The position numbers and the translations under genes were made by a program. From CAZUXY01 sp964624235 (GTDB taxonomy: Bacteria > Spirochaetota > UBA4802 > UBA5368), in the NCBI GenBank assembly GCA_964624235.1, contig CAZUXY010000041.1, positions 1 through 45,694 on the forward strand: 45,694 nucleotides of DNA. Reading direction: 5' to 3'. Below the pieces are notes generated by a model. That model ran no database searches. It had not been told where the DNA came from and worked only from the letters and a program-made list of their open reading frames with translations. Numbering within the stretch: the stretch's first letter is position 1; each line of letters starts with the position of its first letter. Positions 1 through 8,320 of the stretch are shown here, piece by piece.

Positions 1-1
1 T

Positions 2-388
2 GAAGGGTTGATTGCAGAGGTTAACGAAATAAACAAGGTTCTTGCTTCCGCTGACATTCCTGTAGATGAGACAGCGATTCTATACAGAAATAACTGGCAG
101 GGGCAATTCATCATGAAGCACTCTGAATTAGTGAGAACACGTTGCGATGAAGGGAGACTGATACTATTGACCATGCATGGATCAAAAGGCCTCGAATTTA
201 AAACTGTGATAATTACCGGGATTTCCGATGACATATTGCCGGACCCTTTCAGTCAACTTGAAGAAGAGAGACGTCTGCTTTATGTAGCGATGACCAGGGC
301 GAAAGAAAGGCTTTATTTACTGTATCATAAAGGGAAAAAGAGAGAAATCCCAAAGTTTGCCAAAGAGATAGGTATAAGGAATTTTTAG
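2..388 (+). CDS. UvrD/Rep-family DNA helicase, C-terminal fragment (5' end outside window)
   Basis: The reading frame is open from the first bases of the window, so the gene begins upstream; only about 128 C-terminal residues are present. Two superfamily 1 helicase motifs are visible: a motif V-like segment TMHGSKGLEFKTVII and a motif VI segment EEERRLLYVAMTRAKERL, the hallmark of UvrD/PcrA/Rep proteins. In this family these residues contact DNA and the ATP gamma-phosphate during 3'-5' unwinding in repair and replication restart. The protein ends shortly after motif VI, without the long C-terminal tail of UvrD/PcrA, so it may be a shorter UvrD-like helicase. The exact subfamily cannot be decided because the Walker A part is missing. 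Confidence 0.85.
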   Translation, partial: EGLIAEVNEINKVLASADIPVDETAILYRNNWQGQFIMKHSELVRTRCDEGRLILLTMHGSKGLEFKTVIITGISDDILPDPFSQLEEERRLLYVAMTRAKERLYLLYHKGKKREIPKFAKEIGIRNF

Positions 389-397
389 GAAATATTT

Positions 398-426
398 TTG
401 GAAAAAGTATAAGAAAATGGTATAAT
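398..426 (+). promoter_or_regulatory. Putative sigma-70 promoter P1
   Basis: TTGGAA at 398-403 and a perfect TATAAT at 421-426 are separated by 17 bases. It lies just after the helicase stop codon and points toward the small membrane protein at 566. Confidence 0.55.
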
Positions 427-467
427 ATCTGCTTTATGACATAAGAGATTTTTATGTTTATAAAGTA

Positions 468-496
468 TTGACAAACCATGGCGACACAATTGTAAT
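468..496 (+). promoter_or_regulatory. Putative sigma-70 promoter P2
   Basis: A perfect TTGACA at 468-473 and TGTAAT at 491-496 are separated by 17 bases. This is the closer of two tandem promoters in front of the small gene at 566 and would give a leader of about 60 bases. Confidence 0.6.
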
Positions 497-565
497 AGTT
501 AAAATTAATTAAAAAATATTATTACTATTAAAGGAATTTCCGCTTTAGAAATAAGGAGATGTTAT

Positions 566-748
566 ATGGATAAATGGCTCGGAGATCTGATCTTGGAGTA
601 TCATCTTGCTGTTCACCACACCATTGTGATTGCATCAATAATTTTTGGATGGGTGGTGATAACGGGGTGTATCCGTTTTGGCCTAGCGATATACAAACGC
701 AAAAAGGGCGTATACCCTCCTGCCACCAGCCAGATGGAACATCATTAA
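566..748 (+). CDS. Small single-pass membrane protein, unknown function
   Basis: This gene encodes 60 residues. The ATG is preceded by a good ribosome binding site, AAGGAG at 553-558, and by two promoter-like sequences; a rho-independent terminator follows. It is therefore a self-contained transcription unit and unlikely to be a chance ORF. Residues about 18-43 form one hydrophobic helix (VIASIIFGWVVITG and following), then a basic KRKKG stretch, which suggests the N-terminus is outside and the C-terminus cytoplasmic. The short N-terminal part contains the pair HLAVHH, and the C-terminus ends in HH. No family was recognised. Small tail-like proteins of respiratory or transport complexes look like this, but nothing nearby supports such a role. 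Confidence 0.7.
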   Translation: MDKWLGDLILEYHLAVHHTIVIASIIFGWVVITGCIRFGLAIYKRKKGVYPPATSQMEHH

Positions 749-774
749 AAGAAAATAAATTATAATCCACATAC

Positions 775-798
775 AGGACGCCGATGGCGTCCTTTTTT
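775..798 (+). terminator. Rho-independent terminator of the small membrane protein gene
   Basis: An 8-bp stem AGGACGCC/GGCGTCCT with a three-base loop GAT is followed directly by T6. The T-run overlaps the stop codon of the convergent UPF0182 gene, so the two genes meet tail to tail. Confidence 0.85.
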
Positions 799-3514
799 AT
801 TGTTGTTTCACATTGCGCATTAATATAATGATTTCCTTTAGATTCCTCAGCTCCTCACCATATTTGGCCCAGTTGCCGTCACGCTGATATTTTTCCGCCT
901 GTAAAAGGTGATTGTATGCTTTCTGGGCATAGTCCCGAAGTTTTTCCTCGGTTCCTATGCCTGATGATATCAAATCAACAGTAGTACCCTTGTAAAACAG
1001 ACTGTTTATGGCGGCAGGAAGATTTTCCTCCATGGCAATTCTGTCAGCAAATGAAACAATTACTCTTTTGAGTTCGGGCATTTCGCTGGTTTCCGCCTTC
1101 AGGTACAGCGGTTCAATGAAGAGAACAGAGTCTTCTATGGGAATGACCATCATATTGCCGCGGATCGCCCTGGATCCTTTCTGGCCCCAGAGTGTTAAAA
1201 GCTTGGAGATTTCGGCATCCTGGTTGACCCTGGCTTCAATCTGCATCGGGCCGAAACTTAATTTTTCCTTGGGCAACTGGTAGAGAGTAAGTTCGCCGTA
1301 ATAGGGAGTGTCGCACTTTGCTATAAGGAAAGCGATCATATTGTCTTTTTTCAGCGGGGTGAAGGGAAGAATCAGAATAAAGCCGCTTTCCTTTTCCCCG
1401 GGAAGTGTGGTAACCAGATAATAACTGTGCATCTGTTCTTCGGCGGCATCATAAATCTGGTTGGGAATATCCCAGGCATCTTCGTTGTTGTAGAATACAT
1501 TGGCGTTGGTCATATGGTATCTGAGCAGCATTTTACTCTGGATGTTGAATATAGTTTCAGGGTAACGGATATGAGACTGTAAATCTTTAGGCATATCGGA
1601 CATGTCTTTAAAAAGGCCTTTGAAGATTTTTGCGTAGGTTTTAAGGATGGGATCGTTTTTATCCGCAACATAATAATCCATGGAGCCGTTATAGGCATCA
1701 ATCACCACCTTAAAAGAGTTTCTCACGTAGTTGATTTGTCCCTTGCTGGACCGTATCGGTGTTGAATAGGGAAATTTATTTGTAATAGTATAACCGTCTA
1801 TGATCCAGTAAAGCTTCCCTTCAGACTTGACCAGGTATGGGTCTTCATCAAATTCCAGGAACGGGGTAAGGTTCGTGACCATTTCTTTAATATTGCGTCT
1901 GTAGAGAATGCGGCTTTCTTTATTGATGGTACTGGAGATCAGTATGTTGATATGGTTGAATGAAACAGCGTAAAAGAGCTTCTTGAATATTGAATCAAGT
2001 CGCACACCTCCCTTCCCATCATACCGGGTATAACGGTTATCCTCCCCGTAGGGATAGTCGAATTCTCCCGGTGATATGGAGGTTTTAGTGATTACATAGG
2101 GATTGTTATGCTCGCCGTAATATATTTCAGGTCGTTTGATTTTCATAGGCAGTCGGGTGTTGGGAGGAATATCATATACCAGAAGCTCGGGCAGGCCTTC
2201 TGGTGTGATTTTGTCAACCCTGCTTAGAACAAAACCGTATCCATGGGTATATACCAGGTGCTCGTTAACCCATGATCGGCTCTGAGAACTGAGTTTATTA
2301 ATAGCCAGTTCACGTGCGGAAAGATTCACTGCGGTTTTTTTCCCGTTGATAATATATCTATCTACATCCACATCATTGAAATTATAGTAGGGTTTCAATT
2401 CCTGGAGTTGTTTGTATGTCTGCTTTAAGGGTCTCCAGTCCCAGAGTCGGATATTCTCTATGGTATTCTTATTACGAAGGAGATCGCGATAGGAAAGATT
2501 CTGGTTATTGGCGAAAGGTTTTTCTTTAACCCGTTCTATGTCATAGGCCAGACGTGTAAACTTGATATTGCTTTCGATAAAAGGTTTTTCTTTTGTAAGC
2601 TCGTTGGGGTCTACAACGAATCTCTGCTGAAGGGATGGATAAATGGTTCCCAACAGAAAATAAGCAGGGATTAATGCTAAAAGGATAACGGCGGGAAGCT
2701 TGAAACTTTTAACAATAACATTCACCAGCAGTAGCCCGGATGCAATAAAAGAGATAACCATACACACATTATATGCTAAAAGATTTGCGTTGACCGCGGT
2801 ATAGCCTGCGCCGAAAAACTTACCCCTGTCCGTGAATAGCAGATCGTAAGCGGAAATACGATAGTTCAGGCCCATAATCAGAACAATGACAGCGAAAAGA
2901 ATGGAAAGGTGAATTCGTGCGAATAAAGAAAACTCTATTTTTCCCGATTTAATAAAAATTCCACCGTTGAGCAAATGAAACAACAGTGAAAATATCGTAA
3001 TCAGAATCACAGAAAGCATCATCCAGCCGAGTATGAAGGTAATAAAAGGGAGTTTTAATATATAGAAACCGAGTTCTTTATTGAAGATGGGATCGTGAGG
3101 AAAGTTTATAAATGGGGTGGCATTGTTAAATACCAGATATTCTTTCCAGTATGCTGAGGCTCCAAGACCAAGGAAAAACCCCAGTATCACCGCACCGACG
3201 GAAACAATAATGAAGAGCATTCTCCTGGGTGTGCCGAATCCCTTGATCTGTATCCTGTCCAGTATATTCTGGGAAAAAACCTTTCCCTTTCCCGCAAGAA
3301 TGCGAATGAGCATAAAATTCAAAAAAAACAGGACAACGAAAAGTACGGTAAAAAAACCCTGAACATTGAATTTAGTAACAAATAATGTCCAGAATATGCC
3401 GGTATGTCCATATGCTTTAAACCATTCATAATCGATGTAGAACCGGGAAACAAGCTGTACAATAAAATATAAAATAATGAAAACACCGAGAAACCAGAAG
3501 AACTTTTTATTCAT
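797..3514 (-). CDS. UPF0182 family large integral membrane protein
   Basis: The product has 905 residues, in the usual range for the UPF0182 (COG1615) family. About seven strongly hydrophobic helices occupy residues 1-300: one near residue 8, others around 50, 100, 155, 205, 250 and 275. A long exterior-type region of roughly 600 residues follows, rich in Tyr, Asn and Asp, with family-like segments such as YPSLQQRFVVDPNEL, NIRLWDWRPL and YYGEHNNPYVIT. These proteins are widespread in actinobacteria, cyanobacteria and some clostridia and spirochaetes; their biochemical role is not established. The C-terminus (about 840-905) is helical and charged. The gene stands alone: its upstream neighbour is 200 bases away and the downstream gene is convergent. 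Confidence 0.9.
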   Translation of the reverse strand: MNKKFFWFLGVFIILYFIVQLVSRFYIDYEWFKAYGHTGIFWTLFVTKFNVQGFFTVLFVVLFFLNFMLIRILAGKGKVFSQNILDRIQIKGFGTPRRMLFIIVSVGAVILGFFLGLGASAYWKEYLVFNNATPFINFPHDPIFNKELGFYILKLPFITFILGWMMLSVILITIFSLLFHLLNGGIFIKSGKIEFSLFARIHLSILFAVIVLIMGLNYRISAYDLLFTDRGKFFGAGYTAVNANLLAYNVCMVISFIASGLLLVNVIVKSFKLPAVILLALIPAYFLLGTIYPSLQQRFVVDPNELTKEKPFIESNIKFTRLAYDIERVKEKPFANNQNLSYRDLLRNKNTIENIRLWDWRPLKQTYKQLQELKPYYNFNDVDVDRYIINGKKTAVNLSARELAINKLSSQSRSWVNEHLVYTHGYGFVLSRVDKITPEGLPELLVYDIPPNTRLPMKIKRPEIYYGEHNNPYVITKTSISPGEFDYPYGEDNRYTRYDGKGGVRLDSIFKKLFYAVSFNHINILISSTINKESRILYRRNIKEMVTNLTPFLEFDEDPYLVKSEGKLYWIIDGYTITNKFPYSTPIRSSKGQINYVRNSFKVVIDAYNGSMDYYVADKNDPILKTYAKIFKGLFKDMSDMPKDLQSHIRYPETIFNIQSKMLLRYHMTNANVFYNNEDAWDIPNQIYDAAEEQMHSYYLVTTLPGEKESGFILILPFTPLKKDNMIAFLIAKCDTPYYGELTLYQLPKEKLSFGPMQIEARVNQDAEISKLLTLWGQKGSRAIRGNMMVIPIEDSVLFIEPLYLKAETSEMPELKRVIVSFADRIAMEENLPAAINSLFYKGTTVDLISSGIGTEEKLRDYAQKAYNHLLQAEKYQRDGNWAKYGEELRNLKEIIILMRNVKQQ

Positions 3515-3531
3515 GCAATACCCCTGGGTGT

Positions 3532-3537
3532 ATTATA
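3532..3537 (-). promoter_or_regulatory. Possible -10 element of the UPF0182 gene
   Basis: A perfect TATAAT on the minus strand lies 18 bases upstream of the ATG. The -35 position is weak (TTTTAT at 17-base spacing), so the promoter is only tentative, and the leader would be very short. Confidence 0.35.
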
Positions 3538-3715
3538 CTTTAGTCCTGAAACGAATAAAAGCCGCACATGGGAAATGAGATATCTTGAAATGTTTATTGT
3601 ATCAGAGAGTAAAGTCATAATCTCATTAATGAGTGAGGATTTCAAATATAAAAACTTATAAAGTATGCACTGTTGGAATTATTAATTTATTGTATTTCTG
3701 CTTTCATAAATACAT

Positions 3716-4036
3716 TCAATGAATGCTTTTCCTTTTTTTCACAATGTCATTTATACCGGCCATTTCATTCTTTTCGGTGAAGTCTATAAACGCTTTTTTA
3801 ATTTCAGAAATAATGTTGTTTGTCGCAGGATATCCGATAGATGTAAGCTTGTTAATTAAATTATAATAGGTAATGAATCTGAGATTATAATCAATACGCA
3901 CCCTTTTCTTTTTATAGTCGACCTTGACTTTGTTGATTCCAAGTACATGTATAAGTGAATCCTCTATTTTTTCCGATAAATCAGGTTGTCTGAGATTTCG
4001 AACCTTAATGGTTGCTTTTTTCATTATATCTTTCAT
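3716..4036 (-). CDS. HMA-like small protein lacking the CXXC metal site
   Basis: The product has 106 residues. Residues about 6-72 follow the beta-alpha-beta-beta-alpha-beta pattern of heavy-metal-associated domains: a first strand KATIKVRNL, a helix containing SEKIEDSLIHVLGI, strands INKVKVDYKKKRVRIDY, and a closing helix and strand ending KLTSIGYPA. In metal chaperones the loop after strand 1 carries CXXC. Here that loop reads RQPDLS and the whole protein has no cysteine, so copper or zinc chaperoning in the usual way is not expected. A charged helical tail of about 30 residues follows. The start is uncertain: no strong ribosome binding site precedes either ATG (codon 1 or 5). It is a single gene without operon partners. 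Confidence 0.55.
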   Translation of the reverse strand: MKDIMKKATIKVRNLRQPDLSEKIEDSLIHVLGINKVKVDYKKKRVRIDYNLRFITYYNLINKLTSIGYPATNNIISEIKKAFIDFTEKNEMAGINDIVKKRKSIH

Positions 4037-4205
4037 AGCAATGAACCCTGAAGTTTAATCTTTATTATAAAAGTAAGCAATGAATGAATGAATTTCAATG
4101 TATTTGTATTAATTTATAAAATACTAATATACTTATATGATGTTAGCTTAAAGCATTTATAATAACTTGAATTGAAGTAAAAAATGAAGGGAACTATTCG
4201 ATCGT

Positions 4206-4240
4206 AAAAAAACCGGGTTGTGTACACAACCCGGTTTTTT
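4206..4240 (-). terminator. Strong symmetric rho-independent terminator
   Basis: A near-perfect palindrome AACCGGGTTGTG/CACAACCCGGTT is flanked by A-runs on the left and T-runs on the right, so it can end transcription from either side. It lies just after the small membrane gene at 4263 and closes the YeiH operon. Confidence 0.85.
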
Positions 4241-4262
4241 GTTCATTTTTTAAATGATATGG

Positions 4263-4565
4263 TTACTTCGTGTGGTCTCTCAGTGAATAGTCCAGGGTGT
4301 TTTCAACTACTCCCTGGCTGTCCAGGGTTTCTTTTACGTCGGAATAGTAATAACCGGTTGCATTAATATCATAATCGTTAATGGCTTTAATGATGGGTGG
4401 ATAACCGGGTATTCTTACAATAAGCCAGGGTCCCCAGACAAACATGAAACTGAGCACCAGCACTACCCAGAGAATCAGCTTTAACCAATTTTTAAAAACT
4501 CCGGGCCTGGCTGTAATAGCCAGGCCGGTGTTTTTCAATTCTGCGGTTGAACTATGTTCATTCAT
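4263..4565 (-). CDS. Small membrane protein co-transcribed with the YeiH-type transporter
   Basis: The product has 100 residues with one hydrophobic helix at about residues 28-52 (LKLILWVVLVLSFMFVWGPW), preceded by a basic/polar N-terminus and followed by about 48 polar residues rich in Asp and Tyr. The gene starts 12 bases after the transporter stop codon and ends at a strong terminator, so the two form one operon. The C-terminal half may lie outside the membrane and act as an accessory subunit; this is inferred only from position. No named family was recognised. Confidence 0.7.
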   Translation of the reverse strand: MNEHSSTAELKNTGLAITARPGVFKNWLKLILWVVLVLSFMFVWGPWLIVRIPGYPPIIKAINDYDINATGYYYSDVKETLDSQGVVENTLDYSLRDHTK

Positions 4566-4577
4566 TCCGGTTAATCC

Positions 4578-6296
4578 TTATATCGAAGCGGTGATATTGG
4601 GGAATACCTTGTAGAACATAATCCAGGCCATCAACAGGGTAAGGCACAGGTTGAACGACTGGCCGCAGACATAGAGGGTAAGCGGCTTACCGCCCTTGAA
4701 GTAATGGGCAAGTTCGCGGAAATTGGTGGCCAGTCCGATGCTGGAAAACGCAAGTACGAACATCCAGTCGCGGAAAAGCTTGGTAAACCCGCCGATTACA
4801 CCATGATCTAGAACGACGGCGCCCATGTCTTTCCCCATGCTTTCATACATTGTGGAAAGTATAATGGAAGCGCCTATAAATCCGATAACAAACTTGGGAA
4901 AACGGTACCAGATTTCCATGGCGCTGACCTTCTCACCGGGTTTTCGATCGATCTTGGTGGTCCAGATTATGGCCACGAAGAAAGCGATAATACCGATAAG
5001 AATGTTCTGGATCATTTTAACCGTTGCGGCCACGTACAATGCTTTTTCACCCAGAAACGCTCCTGCCGCCGCTACCGCGCCGGTTGAGTCGATGGTGCCT
5101 CCCATCCAGGCGCCGCCCAGTATCTGGGGCATACCTACCATTTTAATAAAGGCCGGCATAACGATCATCATTATCGAGGTGAAAACCAGGGAAAGGCCGA
5201 TCGCCAGTGTAAGCTCTTCTTTCTTTGCTTTACAGGCGGCGGCGGTCGCAATGGCGGCTGAAACGCCGCAGACGCTCATATCAGAGGAGATGGTGACGTT
5301 GAGCGTTTTCGATTCCATTTTAAGTACTCTCTGGCCGAACTGATAGGTGACATAGAGTACTATAGGTGTCACTACCCAGGCCACAAAGATACCAGGCGTA
5401 CCGATGGCAAGCATCTTGCCGAAAAGTATCTCGGCACCCAGAAGCACCAGACCGGTTTTAATAAAGTACTCGGTTTTAACAGACGGCATTACCCATTTCG
5501 GTGTGCCTATGGTATTGCTGATAAGCATTCCGAAGAAAATGGCCCATGCCTCCGCACCGATACCGTATTTCTTCATAACCGCCATGTTTCCCGCGGTATA
5601 GGCCAGCACGGCGATAAAGAACACGAAGGTAAATCCCAGCATGAATTTGGGAATGGTGGTTTCTTTCATGAAAGGTATGCCGATGCTGAAAAAAACCATG
5701 AAGAAAACCATAAGACCCAGCAGATAAGGTATCTGATTGAAGGGCTTAGCCGTAGCGCCTCTTTTGGCGCTTGAAGTCTTGCGATGTTCCGCTCTCCAGG
5801 CAGTGATGGCAGTCACGGCTGCCTCATTCAAAGCGGTATCCTTGAATTCTGCCTTTGCTGCTGCCTCTTCCGCCTCCTTGGCTTTAGCCATGGCATTTTC
5901 TTCTTTTTCCTTGGCTTTCTCGTATTTAGCTTTACCTTTTTCCTCCTTGGCGGATGCAGCGTCCTTGTTCATATAAAACGCATGCAGGGGATTGGCGGCC
6001 CACCCGTGAGGTTTTGAGGTGAACTTTTTAAGAAACTTGCCGGTATCATCACTGTCTGCTCTTGGCTTTTTTTTAGCATCAGAAGCCTTGTACCATGCGA
6101 GTGTTTTAAATGGAGCTCTCTGCGCTTCGACTTTTAGAGTTTCATTGGACTTTGCTATGATGTCCTTAGCGTCTTTAGGTGCTTTAGGGAGATACAGGAA
6201 CATGGCGGCAATAATAAGAATAAAACCCAGCCATATCGCCCAGTAATCTTCCTTACGCCATAGTTCGGTCCAGCGTGATTCTTTTAAATCAGGCAT
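4578..6296 (-). CDS. YeiH/UPF0324 family putative anion (sulfate) exporter, long form
   Basis: The product has 572 residues. The core, about residues 200-570, has about ten hydrophobic helices and family-typical glycine-rich segments such as KTGLVLLGAEILFG, SSDMSVCGVSAAIATAAA and GGTIDSTGAVAAAGAFLGE. The family (PF03601) is annotated as putative sulfate exporters; direct evidence for the substrate is thin. Unlike the short forms of about 340 residues, this one has an extra N-terminal helix at residues 17-35 and a highly charged Ala/Lys/Glu segment around 113-150 that should form a coiled coil, probably at the membrane surface. The ATG follows a consensus ribosome binding site (AAGGAGG, seven bases upstream). 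It forms a two-gene operon with the small membrane protein downstream. Confidence 0.88.
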   Translation of the reverse strand: MPDLKESRWTELWRKEDYWAIWLGFILIIAAMFLYLPKAPKDAKDIIAKSNETLKVEAQRAPFKTLAWYKASDAKKKPRADSDDTGKFLKKFTSKPHGWAANPLHAFYMNKDAASAKEEKGKAKYEKAKEKEENAMAKAKEAEEAAAKAEFKDTALNEAAVTAITAWRAEHRKTSSAKRGATAKPFNQIPYLLGLMVFFMVFFSIGIPFMKETTIPKFMLGFTFVFFIAVLAYTAGNMAVMKKYGIGAEAWAIFFGMLISNTIGTPKWVMPSVKTEYFIKTGLVLLGAEILFGKMLAIGTPGIFVAWVVTPIVLYVTYQFGQRVLKMESKTLNVTISSDMSVCGVSAAIATAAACKAKKEELTLAIGLSLVFTSIMMIVMPAFIKMVGMPQILGGAWMGGTIDSTGAVAAAGAFLGEKALYVAATVKMIQNILIGIIAFFVAIIWTTKIDRKPGEKVSAMEIWYRFPKFVIGFIGASIILSTMYESMGKDMGAVVLDHGVIGGFTKLFRDWMFVLAFSSIGLATNFRELAHYFKGGKPLTLYVCGQSFNLCLTLLMAWIMFYKVFPNITASI

Positions 6297-6792
6297 AAAA
6301 CCTCCTTTTGTGTAGTTTACCGGAATTAATTGTATTTTCAGATTTTATGCGCAGAAGCTTGTGAAGTCAAGAAAGAAATAAACATAATCATAAATATTTA
6401 ATAGAATATTAAAGTAGTATGAAAACTCAGTTATTAATATATAAATATAACATTTCAATGTATTATAAATAATATATAACACTTAGATATATATTATATT
6501 TATTTATATTGATTAATATATAGGTGTGCATTTGATATAATATGAATTTTCACTAATACCTTGAAATATGCCGTGAAAACTGGAATGATTAATTCGAGAT
6601 TATGAATCTGGAAACATTAGTGATGCTATTTTAAATTTAATAGGCTAATAAAAAGTTTTTCAGATCAAGAAAAAAAAATAAAATATTGAGATGATAGTAG
6701 ATACTACCGCTGAATTTGTGTGTGGTTATGATTTGAATCCAGAATTATCATAATAAAAAGAAATGTTTCTTATTAAATAAAGCATAAACAGG
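6297..6792. other. AT-rich intergenic stretch without a recognisable gene
   Basis: About 500 bases are extremely AT-rich, with long alternating A/T runs and stops in all frames. It separates the YeiH operon promoter region from the transposase remnant. The upstream region of the YeiH gene must lie at its left end, but no clear -35/-10 pair was found. Confidence 0.5.
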
Positions 6793-6823
6793 GGCCGACC
6801 CAAAACAAAGTCGGCCTTTTTTT
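6793..6823 (+). terminator. Terminator-like hairpin at the edge of the IS1182 remnant
   Basis: A 7-bp stem GGCCGAC/GTCGGCC with a ten-base loop is followed by T7. On the plus strand no gene precedes it, so it is best explained as the outer end of the transposase remnant, where such a hairpin shields an element from outside transcription. It may contain the right-end inverted repeat of that element. Confidence 0.5.
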
Positions 6824-6840
6824 ATAGTCTTTTAGCCCTT

Positions 6841-8297
6841 TCAGGCCGGAGAGCTATGCATTTTCAGGAGATTGTGAGCTATGGAGATCAATCCCCAATC
6901 CATGCTCGCTTTATCTATCCCTCGGAGCAAGAACCTTCGGAACCCCCGGTTGTGCTTTGTCTGACCAAACACCGATTCAACCTCAACCGGGCGCATGGTG
7001 CATAATAGTTTACCTTTCTCGCTGTCCAGATTTGCCCGTGCCTTCGCACGTAATTCATTCAATCTTGTATTGATCTCAACTTTACGATTATACTTCGACT
7101 TATGACAGAGAAGTCTGCTCCGGCACCATCGGCAGTCCTCGCACGTATACACCCGATACTCCTGCGAGAATCTGGTTACCGACACACGCGTTTTGAGCCC
7201 GGCATGGTTCAACCATCGATTCGACGGACAATGGTAACGGTCATTCGCCCCATCGTATTCCAGATGCTCAGGCCGATAGGGATCCTGACGATACTTCCGC
7301 TTCTTCTTCTTATGGAAGTAATTGTATTATACGTACGATTCAACCCGCTCTCCTTCAAGATAGACATAGTTTTCCTCGCTCCCATAGCCGGCATCAGCGA
7401 CAATACTGCCGGGCAACTTACCCCATAGACTCTTCAGCTTCTCAAGATGCGGTATCAATGTTATGGTATCCGTCGGCCTTTGGTGAATGCTATACCCAAG
7501 GATATACTGGTTCTCTGTCCCAATCTGGATATTATAGCTGGGCTTCAACTGCCCGTTCAGCATCGGGTCCTCCTTCATCCTCATAAAAGTAGCGTCATGA
7601 TTGGTCTTTGGATAGCTGTTGCGGCCGTTGCATAGCCGTTCCTGTTCCTCATAGCGTTTCAATCGTGGTACATAGTCTTCTTGCGCCTTCTTAAGATCCC
7701 GTGCAACCTCCTCCGTCATCTCAACGTCTTTGACCGCCTCATTGATTTTTTCTACGACCTCTTCGAGTTCTTCAGCGGTTATCTCGACTCCTTCCCTATC
7801 TCCTCCAGGTCTCCCTCCTCATACTCTCTGTTCTCACGGTCATTGACTTCATCAATATGCTTCAATAACTCCCGAATCTTTGTCTCCAGCTTTTCCTTGT
7901 TCCTGGAAACACTCTTACTACAAACATACGTATACTTTCCCGCATCCGCTTCTATCTTGGTCCCGTCGAGAAAGTAGTTCTCAAAGCGTATCAACCCTTT
8001 GCCCAACAACACGATTACACCATTAAATACCGCCTCCACCGTCTCTCTCATCACGGTCGCACGGAACCGGTTGATCGTCCTGAAATCAGGCCGGTTGTTT
8101 CCCGCCAGCCACATGCATGGAATCTGTTCCCGTAACGCCTTCGCGATTCTCCGCGATGAATATATTTTCTGCGTATATACGTAAATAAGAATCTTCAACA
8201 TCATCCGCGGATGGTAACTGCCGCAACTTCCTCCGGGATATGTGCGTCGCAGTGCCATCAAATCCATGCTTTCCAATGTCATGTTAATCGTCTGTAA
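6841..8297 (-). pseudogene. IS1182-type transposase, truncated and inactivated
   Basis: Read on the minus strand, this is a nearly full-length IS1182-family transposase. The N-terminal DUF772-like segment (GGSCGSYHPRMMLKILIYVY, IYSSRRIAKALRE, PDFRTINRFR) is followed by DDE-type parts (FLDGTKIEADAGKYTYV, IVADAGYGSEENYVYL) and the C-terminal cysteine segment (CEDCRWCRSRLLC) ending GLISIAHNLLKMH. Three lesions are visible. The first 20-30 residues are missing where the IS3 element begins at 8298. A one-base loss near 7790 shifts the frame, after which the family sequence resumes as VEITAEELEEVV. An in-frame TAA at 7327-7329 interrupts the coding sequence, which then continues in the same frame (YNYFHKKKKRKY). 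The product cannot be made intact. Confidence 0.9.
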
Positions 8298-8320
8298 TGC
8301 TCCCCGTTTGTCAAGCCACC
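8298..8320 (+). repeat. Terminal inverted repeat of the IS3 element (low-coordinate end)
   Basis: It starts TGCTCCCCGTTTG and continues TCAAGCCACC. It matches the inverse of 9505-9529 apart from a two-base gap and a few substitutions. It overlaps the last codons of the OrfB transposase. Confidence 0.8.

Noticed and set aside
5737..5976. Long open frames on the plus strand opposite the YeiH-type gene
   Set aside because: They mirror the Ala/Lys/Glu-rich coiled coil on the other strand, have no ribosome binding site and no protein-like pattern.
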